A stretch of DNA of 64,000 nucleotides. Origin: Chamaelirium japonicum. Lineage: Eukaryota; Streptophyta; Magnoliopsida; Liliales; Melanthiaceae. A program made the position numbers and the translations under genes. The notes under the pieces were generated by a model. That model searched no databases, was not told the origin of the DNA, and saw only the letters and a program-made list of their open reading frames with translations. Location of the stretch: contig OX393552.1 in assembly GCA_947650365.1 (NCBI GenBank), positions 51,230,543 to 51,294,542 of the forward strand, in the 5' to 3' direction. This document shows positions 47,501 through 59,566 of this stretch, in pieces (the first letter of the stretch is position 1; each line of letters opens with the position of its first letter).

Positions 47501-50500
47501 GAGCCGATGACGATCCGATCGAATCCAAACCTATTTTATATCCGAAACACGCTAACTTATGATTTTCCAACACTTAGACTCTAAATCGGTGAATCGGAGC
47601 GTAAATTGGTCAAATATCCAATTAGAACCCGCTCGCAAGTCCGAAATACGGAATAATTCCAACTTCGAATTATCGGATGCCGAGCCGATGACGATCCGAT
47701 CGAATCCAAACCTATTTTATATCCGAAACACGCTAACTTATGATTTTCCAACACTTAGACTCTAAATCGGTGAATCGGAGCGTAAATTGGTCAAATATCC
47801 AATTAGAACCCGCTCGCAAGTCCGAAATACGGAATAATTCCAAGTTCGAATTATCGGATGCCGAGCCGATGACGATCCGATCGAATCCAAACCTATTTTA
47901 TATCCGAAACACGCTAACTTATGATTTTCCAACACTTAGACTCTAAATCGGTGAATCGGAGCGTAAATTGGTCAAATATCCAATTAGAACCCGCTCGCAA
48001 GTCCGAAATACGGAATAATTCCAAGTTCGAATTATCGGATGCCGAGCCGATGACGATCCCATCGAATCCAAACCTATTTTATATCCGAAACACGCTAACT
48101 TATGATTTTCCAACACTTAGACTCTAAATCGGTGAATCGGAGCGTAAATTGGTCAAATATCCAATTAGAACCCGCTCGCAAGTCCGAAATACAGAATAAT
48201 TCCAAGTTCGAATTATCGGATGCCGAGCCGATGACGATCCGATCGAATCCAAACCTATTTTATATCCGAAACACGCTAACTTATGATTTTCCAACACTTA
48301 GACTCTAAATCGGTGAATCGGAGCGTAAATTGGTCAAATATCCAATTAGAACCCGCTCGCAAGTCCGAAATACGGAATAATTCCAACTTCGAATTACCGG
48401 ATGCCGATCCGATGACGATCGGATCGAATCCAAACCTATTTCATATCCGAAACACGCTAACTTATGATTTTCCAACACTTAAACTCTAAATCGGTGAATC
48501 GGAGCGTAAATTGGTCAAATATCCAATTAGAACCCGCTCGCAAGTCCGAAATACGGAATAATTCCAAGTTCGAATTATCGGATGCCGAGCCGATGACGAT
48601 CCGATCGAATCCAAACCTATTTTATATCCGAAACACGCTAACTTATGATTTTCCAACACTTAGACTCTAAATCGGTGAATCGGAGCGTAAATTGGTCAAA
48701 TATCTAATTAGAACCCGCTCGCAAGTCCGAAATACGGAATAATTCCAAGTTCGAATTATCGGATGCCGATCCGATGACGATCCGATCGAATCCAAACCTA
48801 TTTTATATCCGAAACACGCTAACTTATGATTTTCCAACACTTAGACTCTAAATCGGTGAATCGGAGCGTAAATTGGTCAAATATCCAATTAGAACCCGCT
48901 CGCAAGTCCGAAATACGGAATAATTCCAACTTCGAATTACCGGATGCCGATCCGATGACGATCGGATCGAATCCAAACCTATTTCATATCCGAAACACGC
49001 TAACTTATGATTTTCCAACACTTAGACTCTAAATCGGTGAATCGGAGCGTAAATTGGTCAAATATCCAATTAGAACCCGCTCGCAAGTCCGAAATACGGA
49101 ATAATTCCAAGTTCGAATTATCGGATGCCGAGCCGATGACGATCCGATCGAATCCAAACCTATTTTATATCTGAAACACGCTAACTTATGATTTTCCAAC
49201 ACTTAGACTCTAAATCGGTGAATCGGAGCGTAAATTGGTCAAATATCCAATTAGAACCCGCTCGCAAGTCCGAAATACGGAATAATTCCAAGTTCGAATT
49301 ATCGGATGCCGAGCCGATGACGATCCGATCGAATCCAAACCTATTTTATATCCGAAACACGCTAACTTATGATTTTCCAACACTTAGACTCTAAATCGGT
49401 GAATCGGAGCGTAAATTGGTCAAATATCCAATTAGAACCCGCTCGCAAGTCCGAAATACGGAATAATTCCAAGTTCGAATTATCGGATGCCGATCCGATG
49501 ACGATCGGATCGAATCCAAACCTATTTCATATCCGAAACACGCTAACTTATGATTTTCCAACACTTAGACTCTAAATCGGTGAATCGGAGCGTAAATTGG
49601 TCAAATATCCAATTAGAACCCGCTCGCAAGTCCGAAATACGGAATAATTCCAAGTTCGAATTATCGGATGCCGAGCCGATGACGATCCGATCGAATCCAA
49701 ACCTATTTTATATCCGAAACACGCTAACTTATGATTTTCCAACACTTAGACTCTAAATCGGTGAATCGGAGCGTAAATTGGTCAAATATCCAATTAGAAC
49801 CCGCTCGCAAGTCCGAAATACGGAATAATTCCAACTTCGAATTACCGGATGCCGATCCGATGACGATCCGATCGAATCCAAACCTATTTCATATCCGAAA
49901 CACGCTAACTTATGATTTTCCAACACTTAGACTCTAAATCGGTGAATCAGAGCGTAAATTGGTTAAATATCCAATTAGAACCCGCTCGCAAGTCCGAAAT
50001 ACGGAATAATTCCAACTTCGAATTACCGGATGCCGATCCGATGACGATCGGATCGAATCCAAACCTATTTCATATCCGAAACACGCTAACTTATGATTTT
50101 CCAACACTTAAACTCTAAATCGGTGAATCGGAGCGTAAATTGGTCAAATATCCAATTAGAACCCGCTCGCAAGTCCGAAATACGGAATAATTCCAAGTTC
50201 GAATTATCGGATGCCGAGCCGATGACGATCCGATCGAATCCAAACCTATTTTATATCCGAAACACGCTAACTTATGATTTTCCAACACTTAGACTCTAAA
50301 TCGGTGAATCGGAGCGTAAATTGGTCAAATATCTAATTAGAACCCGCTCGCAAGTCCGAAATACGGAATAATTCCAAGTTCGAATTATCGGATGCCGAGC
50401 CGATGACGATCCGATCGAATCCAAACCTATTTTATATCCGAAACACGATAACTTATGATTTTCCAACACTTAGACTCTAAATCGGTGAATCGGAGCGTAA

Positions 50501-53500
50501 ATTGGTCAAATATCCAATTAGAACCCGCTCGCAAGTCCGAAATACGGAATAATTCCAACTTCGAATTACCGGATGCCGATCCGATGACGATCGGATCGAA
50601 TCCAAACCTATTTCATATCCGAAACACGCTAACTTATGATTTTCCAACACTTAGACTCTAAATCGGTGAATCGGAGCGTAAATTGGTCAAATATCCAATT
50701 AGAACCCGCTCGCAAGTCCGAAATACGGAATAATTCCAAGTTCGAATTATCGGATGCCGAGCCGATGACGATCCGATCGAATCCAAACCTATTTTATATC
50801 CGAAACACGCTAACTTATGATTTTCCAACACTTAGACTCTAAATCGGTGAATCGGAGCGTAAATTGGTCAAATATCCAATTAGAACCCGCTCGCAAGTCC
50901 GAAATACGGAATAATTCCAAGTTCGAATTATCGGATGCCGAGCCGATGACGATCCGATCGAATCCAAACCTATTTTATATCCGAAACACGCTAACTTATG
51001 ATTTTCCAACACTTAGACTCTAAATCGGTGAATCGGAGCGTAAATTGGTCAAATATCCAATTAGAACCCGCTCGCAAGTCCGAAATACGGAATAATTCCA
51101 ACTTCGAATTACCGGATGCCGATCCGATGACGATCGGATCGAATCCAAACCTATTTCTTATCCGAAACACGCTAACTTATGATTTTCCAACACTTAGACT
51201 CTAAATCGGTGAATCGGAGCGTAAATTGGTCAAATATCCAATTAGAACCCGCTCGCAAGTCCGAAATACGGAATAATTCCAAGTTCGAATTATCGGATGC
51301 CGAGCCGATGACGATCCGATCGAATCCAAACCTATTTTATATCCGAAACACGCTAACTTATGATTTTCCAACACTTAGACTCTAAATCGGTGAATCGGAG
51401 CGTAAATTGGTCAAATATCCAATTAGAACCCGCTCGCAAGTCCGAAATACGGAATAATTCCAACTTCGAATTACCGGATGCCGATCCGATGACGATCGGA
51501 TCGAATCCAAACCTATTTCATATCCGAAACACGCTAACTTATGATTTTCCAACACTTAGACTCTAAATCGGTGAATCGGAGCGTAAATTGGTCAAATATC
51601 CAATTAGAACCCGCTCGCAAGTCCGAAATACGGAATAATTCCAAGTTCGAATTATCGGATGCCGAGCCGATGACGATCCGATCGAATCCAAACCTATTTT
51701 ATATCCGAAACACGCTAACTTATGATTTTCCAACACTTAGACTCTAAATCGGTGAATCGGAGCGTAAATTGGTCAAATATCTAATTAGAACCCGCTCGCA
51801 AGTCTGAAATACGGAATAATTCCAAGTTCGAATTATCGGATGCCGATCCGATGACGATCCGATCGAATCCAAACCTATTTTATATCTGAAACACGCTAAC
51901 TTATGATTTTCCAACACTTAGACTCTAAATCGGTGAATCGGAGCGTAAATTGGTCAAATATCCAATTAGAACCCGCTCGCAAGTCCGAAATACGGAATAA
52001 TTCCAACTTCGAATTACCGGATGCCGATCCGATGACGATCGGATCGAATCCAAACCTATTTCATATCCGAAACACGCTAACTTATGATTTTCCAACACTT
52101 AGACTCTAAATCGGTGAATCGGAGCGTAAATTGGTCAAATATCCAATTAGAACCCGCTCGCAAGTCCGAAATACGGAATAATTCCAAGTTCGAATTATCG
52201 GATGCCGAGCCGATGACGATCCGATCGAATCCAAACCTATTTTATATCCGAAACACGCTAACTTATGATTTTCCAACACTTAGACTCTAAATCGGTGAAT
52301 CGGAGCGTAAATTGGTCAAATATCCAATTAGAACCCGCTCGCAAGTCCGAAATACGGAATAATTCCAAGTTCGAATTATCGGATGCCGAGCCGATGACGA
52401 TCCGATCGAATCCAAACCTATTTTATATCCGAAACACGCTAACTTATGATTTTCCAACACTTAGACTCTAAATCGGTGAATCGGAGCGTAAATTGGTCAA
52501 ATATCCAATTAGAACCCGCTCGCAAGTCCGAAATACGGAATAATTCCAAGTTCAAATTATCGGATGCCGATCCGATGACGATCGGATCGAATCCAAACCT
52601 ATTTCATATCCGAAACACGCTAACTTATGATTTTCCAACACTTAGACTCTAAATCGGTGAATCGGAGCGTAAATTGGTCAAATATCCAATTAGAACCCGC
52701 TCGCAAGTCCGAAATACGGAATAATTCCAAGTTCGAATTATCGGATGCCGAGCCGATGACGATCCGATCGAATCCAAACCTATTTTATATCCGAAACACG
52801 CTAACTTATGATTTTCCAACACTTAGACTCTAAATCGGTGAATCGGAGCGTAAATTGGTCAAATATCCAATTAGAACCCGCTCGCAAGTCCGAAATACGG
52901 AATAATTCCAACTTCGAATTACCGGATGCCGATCCGATAACGATCCGATCGAATCCAAACCTATTTCATATCCGAAACACGCTAACTTATGATTTTCCAA
53001 CACTTAGACTCTAAATCGGTGAATCGGAGCGTAAATTGGTCAAATATCCAATTAGAACCCGCTCGCAAGTCCGAAATACGGAATAATTCCAACTTCGAAT
53101 TACCGGATGCCGATCCGATGACGATCGGATCGAATCCAAACCTATTTCATATCCGAAACACGCTAACTTATGATTTTCCAACACTTAAACTCTAAATCGG
53201 TGAATCGGAGCGTAAATTGGTCAAATATCCAATTAGAACCCGCTCGCAAGTCCGAAATACGGAATAATTCCAAGTTCGAATTATCGGATGCCGAGCCGAT
53301 GACGATCCGATCGAATCCAAACCTATTTCATATCCGAAACACGCTAACTTATGATTTTCCAACACTTAGACTCTAAATCGGTGAATCGGAGCGTAAATTG
53401 GTCAAATATCTAATTAGAACCCGCTCGCAAGTCCGAAATACGGAATAATTCCAAGTTCGAATTATCGGATGCCGAGCCGATGACGATCCGATCGAATCCA

Positions 53501-56500
53501 AACCTATTTTATATCCGAAACACGCTAACTTATGATTTTCCAACACTTAGACTCTAAATCGGTGAATCGGAGCGTAAATTGGTCAAATATCCAATTAGAA
53601 CCCGCTCGCAAGTCCGAAATACGGAATAATTCCAACTTCGAATTACCGGATGCCGATCCGATGACGATCGGATCGAATCCAAACCTATTTCATATCCGAA
53701 ACACGCTAACTTATGATTTTCCAACACTTAGACTCTAAATCGGTGAATCGGAGCGTAAATTGGTCAAATATCCAATTAGAACCCGCTCGCAAGTCCGAAA
53801 TACGGAATAATTCCAAGTTCGAATTATCGGATGCCGAGCCGATGACGATCCGATCGAATCCAAACCTATTTTATATCCGAAACACGCTAACTTATGATTT
53901 TCCAACACTTAGACTCTAAATCGGTGAATCGGAGCGTAAATTGGTCAAATATCCAATTAGAACCCGCTCGCAAGTCCGAAATACGGAATAATTCCAAGTT
54001 CGAATTATCGGATGCCGAGCCGATGACGATCCGATCGAATCCAAACCTATTTTATATCCGAAACACGCTAACTTATGATTTTCCAACACTTAGACTCTAA
54101 ATCGGTGAATCGGAGCGTAAATTGGTCAAATATCCAATTAGAACCCGCTCGCAAGTCCGAAATACGGAATAATTCCAACTTCGAATTACCGGATGCCGAT
54201 CCGATGACGATCGGATCGAATCCAAACCTATTTCTTATCCGAAACACGCTAACTTATGATTTTCCAACACTTAGACTCTAAATCGGTGAATCGGAGCGTA
54301 AATTGGTCAAATATCCAATTAGAACCCGCTCGCAAGTCCGAAATACGGAATAATTCCAAGTTCGAATTATCGGATGCCGAGCCGATGACGATCCGATCGA
54401 ATCCAAACCTATTTTATATCCGAAACACGCTAACTTATGATTTTCCAACACTTAGACTCTAAATCGGTGAATCGGAGCGTAAATTGGTCAAATATCCAAT
54501 TAGAACCCGCTCGCAAGTCCAAAATACGAAATAATTCCAACTTCGAATTACCGGATGCCGATCCGATGACGATCGGATCGAATCCAAACCTATTTCATAT
54601 CCGAAACACGCTAACTTATGATTTTCCAACACTTAGACTCTAAATCGGTGAATCGGAGCGTAAATTGGTCAAATATCCAATTAGAACCCACTCGCAAGTC
54701 CGAAATACGGAATAATTCCAAGTTCGAATTATCGGATGCCGAGCCGATGACGATCCGATCGAATCCAAACCTATTTTATATCCGAAAACTTATGATTTTC
54801 CAACACTTAGACTCTAAATCGGTGAATCGGAGCGTAAATTGGTCAAATATCCAATTAGAACCCACTCGCAAGTCCGAAATTCGGAATAATTCCAAGTTCG
54901 AATTATCGAATGCCGATCCGATGACGATCCGATCGAATCCAAACCTATTTTATATCCGAAACACGCTAACTTATGATTTTCCAACACTTAGACTCTAAAT
55001 CGGTGAATCGGAGCGTAAATTGGTCAAATATCCAATTAGAACCCGCTCGCAAGTCCGAAATACGGAATAATTCCAAGTTCGAATTATCGGATGCCGAGCC
55101 GATGACGATCCGATCGAATCCAAACCTATTTTATACCGAAACACGCTAATTTATGATTTTCCAACACTTAGACTCTAAATCGGTGAATCGGAGCGTAAAT
55201 TGGTCAAATATCCAATTAGAACCCGCTCGCAAGTCCGAAATACGGAATAATTCCAAGTTCGAATTATCGGATGCCGAGCCGATGACGATCCAATCGAATC
55301 CAAACCTATTTTATATCCGAAACACGCTAACTTATGATTTTCCAACACTTAGACTCTAAATCGGTGAATCGGAGCGTAAATTGGTCAAATATCCAATTAG
55401 AACCCGCTCGCAAGTCCGAAATACGGAATAATTCCAAGTTCGAATTATCGGATGCCGAGCCGATGACGATCCGATCGAATCCAAACCTATTTTATATCCG
55501 AAACACGCTAACTTATGATTTTCCAACACTTAGACTCTAAATCGGTGAATCGGAGCGTAAATTGGTCAAATATCCAATTAGAACCCGCTCGCAAGTCCGA
55601 AATATGGAATAATTCCAAGTTCGAATTATCGGATGCCGAGCCGATGACGATCCGATCGAATCCAAACCTATTTTATATCCGAAACACGCTAACTTATGAT
55701 TTTCCAACACTTAGACTCTAAATCGGTGAATCGGAGCGTAAATTGGTCAAATATCCAATTAGAACCCGCTCGCAAGTCCGAAATACGGAATAATTCCAAG
55801 TTCGAATTATCGGATGCCGAGCCGATGACGATCCAATCGAATCCAAACCTATTTTATATCCGAAACACGCTAACTTATGATTTTCCAACACTTAGACTCT
55901 AAATCGGTGAATCGGAGCGTAAATTGGTCAAATATCCAATTAGAACCCACTCGCAAGTCCGAAATACGGAATAATTCCAAGTTCGAATTATCGGATGCCG
56001 AGCCGATGACGATCCGATCGAATCCAAACCTATTTTATATCCGAAACACGCTAACTTATGATTTTCCAACACTTAGACTCTAAATCGGTGAATCGGAGCG
56101 TAAATTGGTCAAATATCCAATTAGAACCCGCTCGCAAGTCCGAAATACGGAATAATTCCAACTTCGAATTACCGGATGCCGATCCGATGACGATCGGATC
56201 GAATCCAAACCTATTTCATATCCGAAACACGCTAACTTATGATTTTCCAACACTTAAACTCTAAATCGGTGAATCGGAGCGTAAATTGGTCAAATATCCA
56301 ATTAGAACCCGCTCGCAAGTCCGAAATACGGAATAATTCCAAGTTCGAATTATCGGATGCCGAGCCGATGACGATCCGATCGAATCCAAACCTATTTTAT
56401 ATCCGAAACACGCTAACTTATGATTTTCCAACACTTAGACTCTAAATCGGTGAATCGGAGCGTAAATTGGTCAAATATCTAATTAGAACCCGCTCGCAAG

Positions 56501-57036
56501 TCCGAAATACGGAATAATTCCAAGTTCGAATTATCGGATGCCGAGCCGATGACGATCCGATCGAATCCAAACCTATTTTATATCCGAAACACGCTAACTT
56601 ATGATTTTCCAACACTTAGACTCTAAATTTGTGAATCGGAGCGTAAATTGGTCAAATATCCAATTAGAACCCGCTCGCAAGTCCGAAATTCGGAATAATT
56701 CCAAGTTCGAATTATCGAATGCCGATCCGATGACGATCCGATCGAATCCAAACCTAGCTATTTGATATCCGAAACACGCTAAGTTATGATTTTTCAACAC
56801 TTAGACTCTAAATCGGTGAATCGGAGCGTAAATTGGTCAAATATCCAATTAGAACCCGCTCGCAAGTCTAAAATACGGAATAATTCCAAGTTCGAATTAT
56901 CGGATGCCGATAATTCTACGATCGGATCGAATCCAAACCTATTTCAAAATCGAAACACGCTAACTTATCATTTTTTAACGCTTAGACTCAGTTATAGATA
57001 TAAACCATTTTTTTAACAAATACATGTTAATTGCAG
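44586..57036 (+). other. predicted 12.45-kb 3' UTR intron containing the satellite
   Basis: TGATCAG|GTACTTAC gives a strong donor at 44586, directly behind the stop codon. TTAATTGCAG at 57027-57036 is a good acceptor after the array. The same layout (donor just behind the stop) is seen in CACTA-1. Splicing is inferred. Confidence 0.5.
44658..57000 (+). repeat. 181-bp satellite array, about 68 units, 12.3 kb
   Basis: Head-to-tail units begin CTTATGATTTTCCAACACTT. Nearly all are exactly 181 bp; a few are shorter by 2-7 bases. Units fall into two main types that differ at linked sites: type A with GCCGAGCCGATGACGATCCG and TTTTATAT, and type B with GCCGATCCGATGACGATCGG and TTTCATAT. Recombinant types also occur. 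The first unit and the last two are the most diverged, the usual mark of array edges. Most units contain a 68-codon open frame (MIFQHLDSKSVNRSVNWSN...), but because 181 is not a multiple of three the frames do not join. Many CGATCGGATCG-like palindromes occur per unit. Confidence 0.98.
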
Positions 57037-57040
57037 GAGC

Positions 57041-57164
57041 AGGGCGGCGTCAGGGGATCGATGAGAGCACCAGCGTTGGTGGTGGGCGGGCGTGGTTGAG
57101 ATAGGGCGGCGTCAGGGGATCGATGAGAGCACCGGCGTTGGTGGCGGGCGGGGGTGGTTGAGAT
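57041..57164 (+). repeat. 62-bp tandem duplication downstream of the satellite
   Basis: AGGGCGGCGTCAGGGGATCG starts both units (57041 and 57103), with a few base differences. It lies in the predicted last, non-coding exon of the CACTA-2 gene. Confidence 0.93.
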
Positions 57165-57417
57165 AGGACATGTATCATCTCTCAGTTCTGGATTGTGTAA
57201 ATATTATTTTGTAATATATGGTTATTTTTTGTTCTTGTCTATAATTGTCGGCCGAGAACTGTGGTAATATTTGATAATTTGCTGTAATTTTTTATCAATT
57301 TAGGTAATATTTTATAAATTGTGGTAATATTTGATAAATTGTGGTAATATATTGTGGTATTGAATCACAGGAATTAAATAACATTATTTAGGTAAATTTA
57401 TTAAAAAAAAAAAATAC
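57165..57417. other. CACTA-2 3' region with TGTGGTAATAT repeats
   Basis: TTGTGGTAATATTTGATAAA-type repeats and AATCACAGGAATTAAATA match the 5' UTR intron at 42205-42300 in direct orientation. No gene. Confidence 0.6.
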
Positions 57418-57905
57418 TTATTACCGACGGAAATTAATTATTCCGTCGGTAATAATATTTTTATTTTTTTTAAATTATTAATGATTTGCCGACGGCATAT
57501 AATATCCGTCGGTAATATATATAGTATTACCGACGGTTATATGAATTTGGTCGGTAATATATATATTATTACCGACGGGTAATATATATATGTGTCGGTA
57601 ATATATATATTATTACCGACAGTATGAAATATACCCGTCGGTAAAATGGTTATATATTACCGACGGATTCTTATATTTCGTCGGCAATACTAAATTATAT
57701 TAGTTTTAAATTGATTAAATATTACCGACGGCGTTAATATTACCGTCGGTATTAATTATTATTACCGACGGTAATATTTGGTCCGTCGTATTGTTTTCCC
57801 CGACGCCTTCTTTCCCGACAGCAAGCGACGGAAATACCTTCCGTCGCTATAGAATATTACCGACGAAATTTTAATATTACCGACGGATAGTGTCCGTCGG
57901 TAATA
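57418..57905. repeat. CACTA-2 3' subterminal repeats
   Basis: TACCGACGG/CCGTCGGTA pairs as at the 5' end, about 14-18 words, some decayed (TGTGTCGGTAAT). They extend to within about 20 bases of the terminus. Confidence 0.92.
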
Positions 57906-57926
57906 ACTGTTTTTTTTGTAGTGAGT

Positions 57927-58265
57927 TTTCAAAGTCTTTTTCTCCGAATACATGCATTGGAAATATTACACGCAAAGGTGCCCGACGCTTTACGTCCACT
58001 TTTACCAGTTTTTCAGCGCCTACGCAACAACGCCTTATACGCATTGATCTGACGCGTGTATAAAAAGTTATAACAGTCGGAAGTTTTCAAGGCCTTTTCC
58101 TCCGAAGGCAGGCATCCGAAAGGTCACACGTCAAGGTGTGCGATGTTTCACGTCCACTTTGACCGATTTTTCGACTCCGACACAACGACACCTTATACGC
58201 GTTGATCCGACGTGTGTATGAAAAGTTATGACTGTCGGAAGACTTCGAGACTCTTACACGGAGGG
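57927..58265 (+). repeat. about 165-bp tandem repeat, remaining units of the gypsy element
   Basis: It continues the unit interrupted at 40974 and adds nearly two more. Shared words are ACGTCCACTTT, CCTTATACGC, AAAAGTTAT and GTCGGAAG. Confidence 0.88.
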
Positions 58266-58303
58266 AAAGATTACAGAGGAAGTTGATCACGAGCATTGAT
58301 CTC

Positions 58304-59210
58304 ATGGCCTCCGTTGCTGCCTTCTCGGGTTCCATCTCCCTGCACACAATCATCCCCCGCGAGCCCGGAACGGCCCAGATCAGCGCCACCAGGCATCTGG
58401 AATCCTCGCCGGTGGCCTAAATACCTCCCCAGCGGCGATTGATGGCGAGGCCCGTTCGCACCGTGGAACCGCATCGTAGGAGCGAGTCGGCCGCCCCCTT
58501 TGGCCGCCGCGGCGACGACGGCGGGGGTGGAGGGCCCGGAGAGGACGAGGGAGGAAGAGGGTCTCGATTGCGAGAAGCTCGCGGCGGAGCTGGAGCACGC
58601 CTCCCCTCTTACGATCATGGATCGAGCCCTCGAGCGGTTCGGGAACGACATCGCCATCACCTTCAGTGGAGCGGAAGATGTCGCATTGATCAAATACGCT
58701 CGGCTGACAGACCGGCCTTTCAGGGTCTTCAGCCTCGACACCGGCCGGCTGAACCCGGAGACCTACAGGTTCTTCGACGCCGTGGAGAAGCACTACAACA
58801 TCCACATCGAGTACATGTTCCCGGACGCAGTGGAGGTGCAGGGGCTCGTGAGGACCAAGGGTCTCTTCTCGTTCTACGAAGACGGGCACCAGGAGTGCAG
58901 CAGGGTGCGGAAGGTGAGGCCGCTGAGGCGGGCCCTCAAGGGCTTGGATCACCAGCCAGCGCAAGGATCAATCCCCGGGGACCAGAGCCCACATCCCCGT
59001 TGTTCAGGTCGACCCTCGAAGGCATGGACGGCGAAGCCGGTAGCCTGATCAAGTGGAATCCCGTCGTGAACGTCGACGGCAAGGACATCTGGAGTTTCCT
59101 CCGAACCATGGATGTCCCCGTCAACTCCCTGCACTCACAAGGCTACGTGTCGATCGGGTGCGAGCCGTGCACGAGGCCGGTTCCTGCCGGGGCAGCAAAG
59201 AGAGAGAAAG
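58304..59210 (+). pseudogene. captured plant APS reductase (APR) copy, broken
   Basis: From 58304 the sequence reads like a plastid transit peptide (MASVAAFSGSISLH) and then the reductase domain: [111 protein letters not shown] and [14 protein letters not shown]. In plants this plastid enzyme reduces adenosine 5'-phosphosulfate to sulfite. The copy is dead: a stop ends the transit peptide, the frame shifts about four times, and the Cys-Cys of the iron-sulfur motif is Cys-Ser. The sequence stops right after GCEPCTRPV, losing the ECGLH active site and the glutaredoxin/thioredoxin-like domain. No intron is apparent over 900 bp. It lies inside the gypsy element, same strand as gag, so it was probably captured through RNA. 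Confidence 0.88.
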
Positions 59211-59279
59211 GAAAAAGAGAGAGAGACGTCTGCTCTCTCGCACCCGCTCTCTCTCGCATGGATCCCTTCTCTCACCAAG

Positions 59280-59566
59280 GGCTCTCTCTCGCACCCGCTC
59301 TCTCTCGCATGGGTCTTCTCTCTCGCCGAAGGCTCTCTCTCGCACCCGCTCTCTCTCGCACGGAGCCTGCCTCGCAACCGACCCGATCGGCCGAGCCGCC
59401 CTTCGTCGCCCGCGTCGCCTAGGGCTCTCTCTCGTACCCGCTCTCTCTCGCATGGGTCTTCTCTCTCGCCGAAGGCTCTCTCTCGCACCCGCTCTCTCTC
59501 GCACGGAGCCTGCCTCGCAACCGACCCGATCGGCCGAGCCGCCCTTCGTTGCCCGCGTCGCCTAGA
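59280..59566 (+). repeat. 143-bp tandem duplication, CT-rich
   Basis: GCTCTCTCTCGCACCCGC starts at 59281 and again at 59424, each unit running to GCGTCGCCTAG. The units differ at two or three bases. An extra CTCTCTCGCA-type prefix lies before it from 59230. It follows the truncated APR copy directly. Confidence 0.93.

Larger units (their letters stand above)
40975..57923 (+). mobile_element. CACTA (En/Spm) transposon CACTA-2, 16,949 bp, both ends present
   Basis: It starts CACTACAACAAAGAGGG and ends TTTTTTTTGTAGTG, with a perfect 3-bp target duplication AGT (40972-40974 and 57924-57926). Subterminal zones are packed with TACCGACGG/CCGTCGGTA words on both sides. It carries one intact multi-exon gene of the Ptta/En/Spm type and a 12.3-kb 181-bp satellite. 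No TNP2-like transposase is present, so it should move only with help from another element. The insertion target was a tandem repeat inside the 25-kb gypsy element, so it is younger than that element. Confidence 0.95.

Noticed and set aside
44658-57000. CRISPR-like array
   Set aside because: The whole 181-bp unit is repeated with no unique spacers, and the genome is a plant's.
44658-57016. Dozens of 68-codon open frames as a tandem gene family
   Set aside because: They are one satellite unit repeated; 181 bp is not a multiple of three, there is no start context or splice support, and the array lies in a predicted intron.
58304-59210. A functional APS reductase gene
   Set aside because: The frame is broken several times, an iron-sulfur Cys is lost, the C-terminal domain is missing and it lies inside a retroelement.
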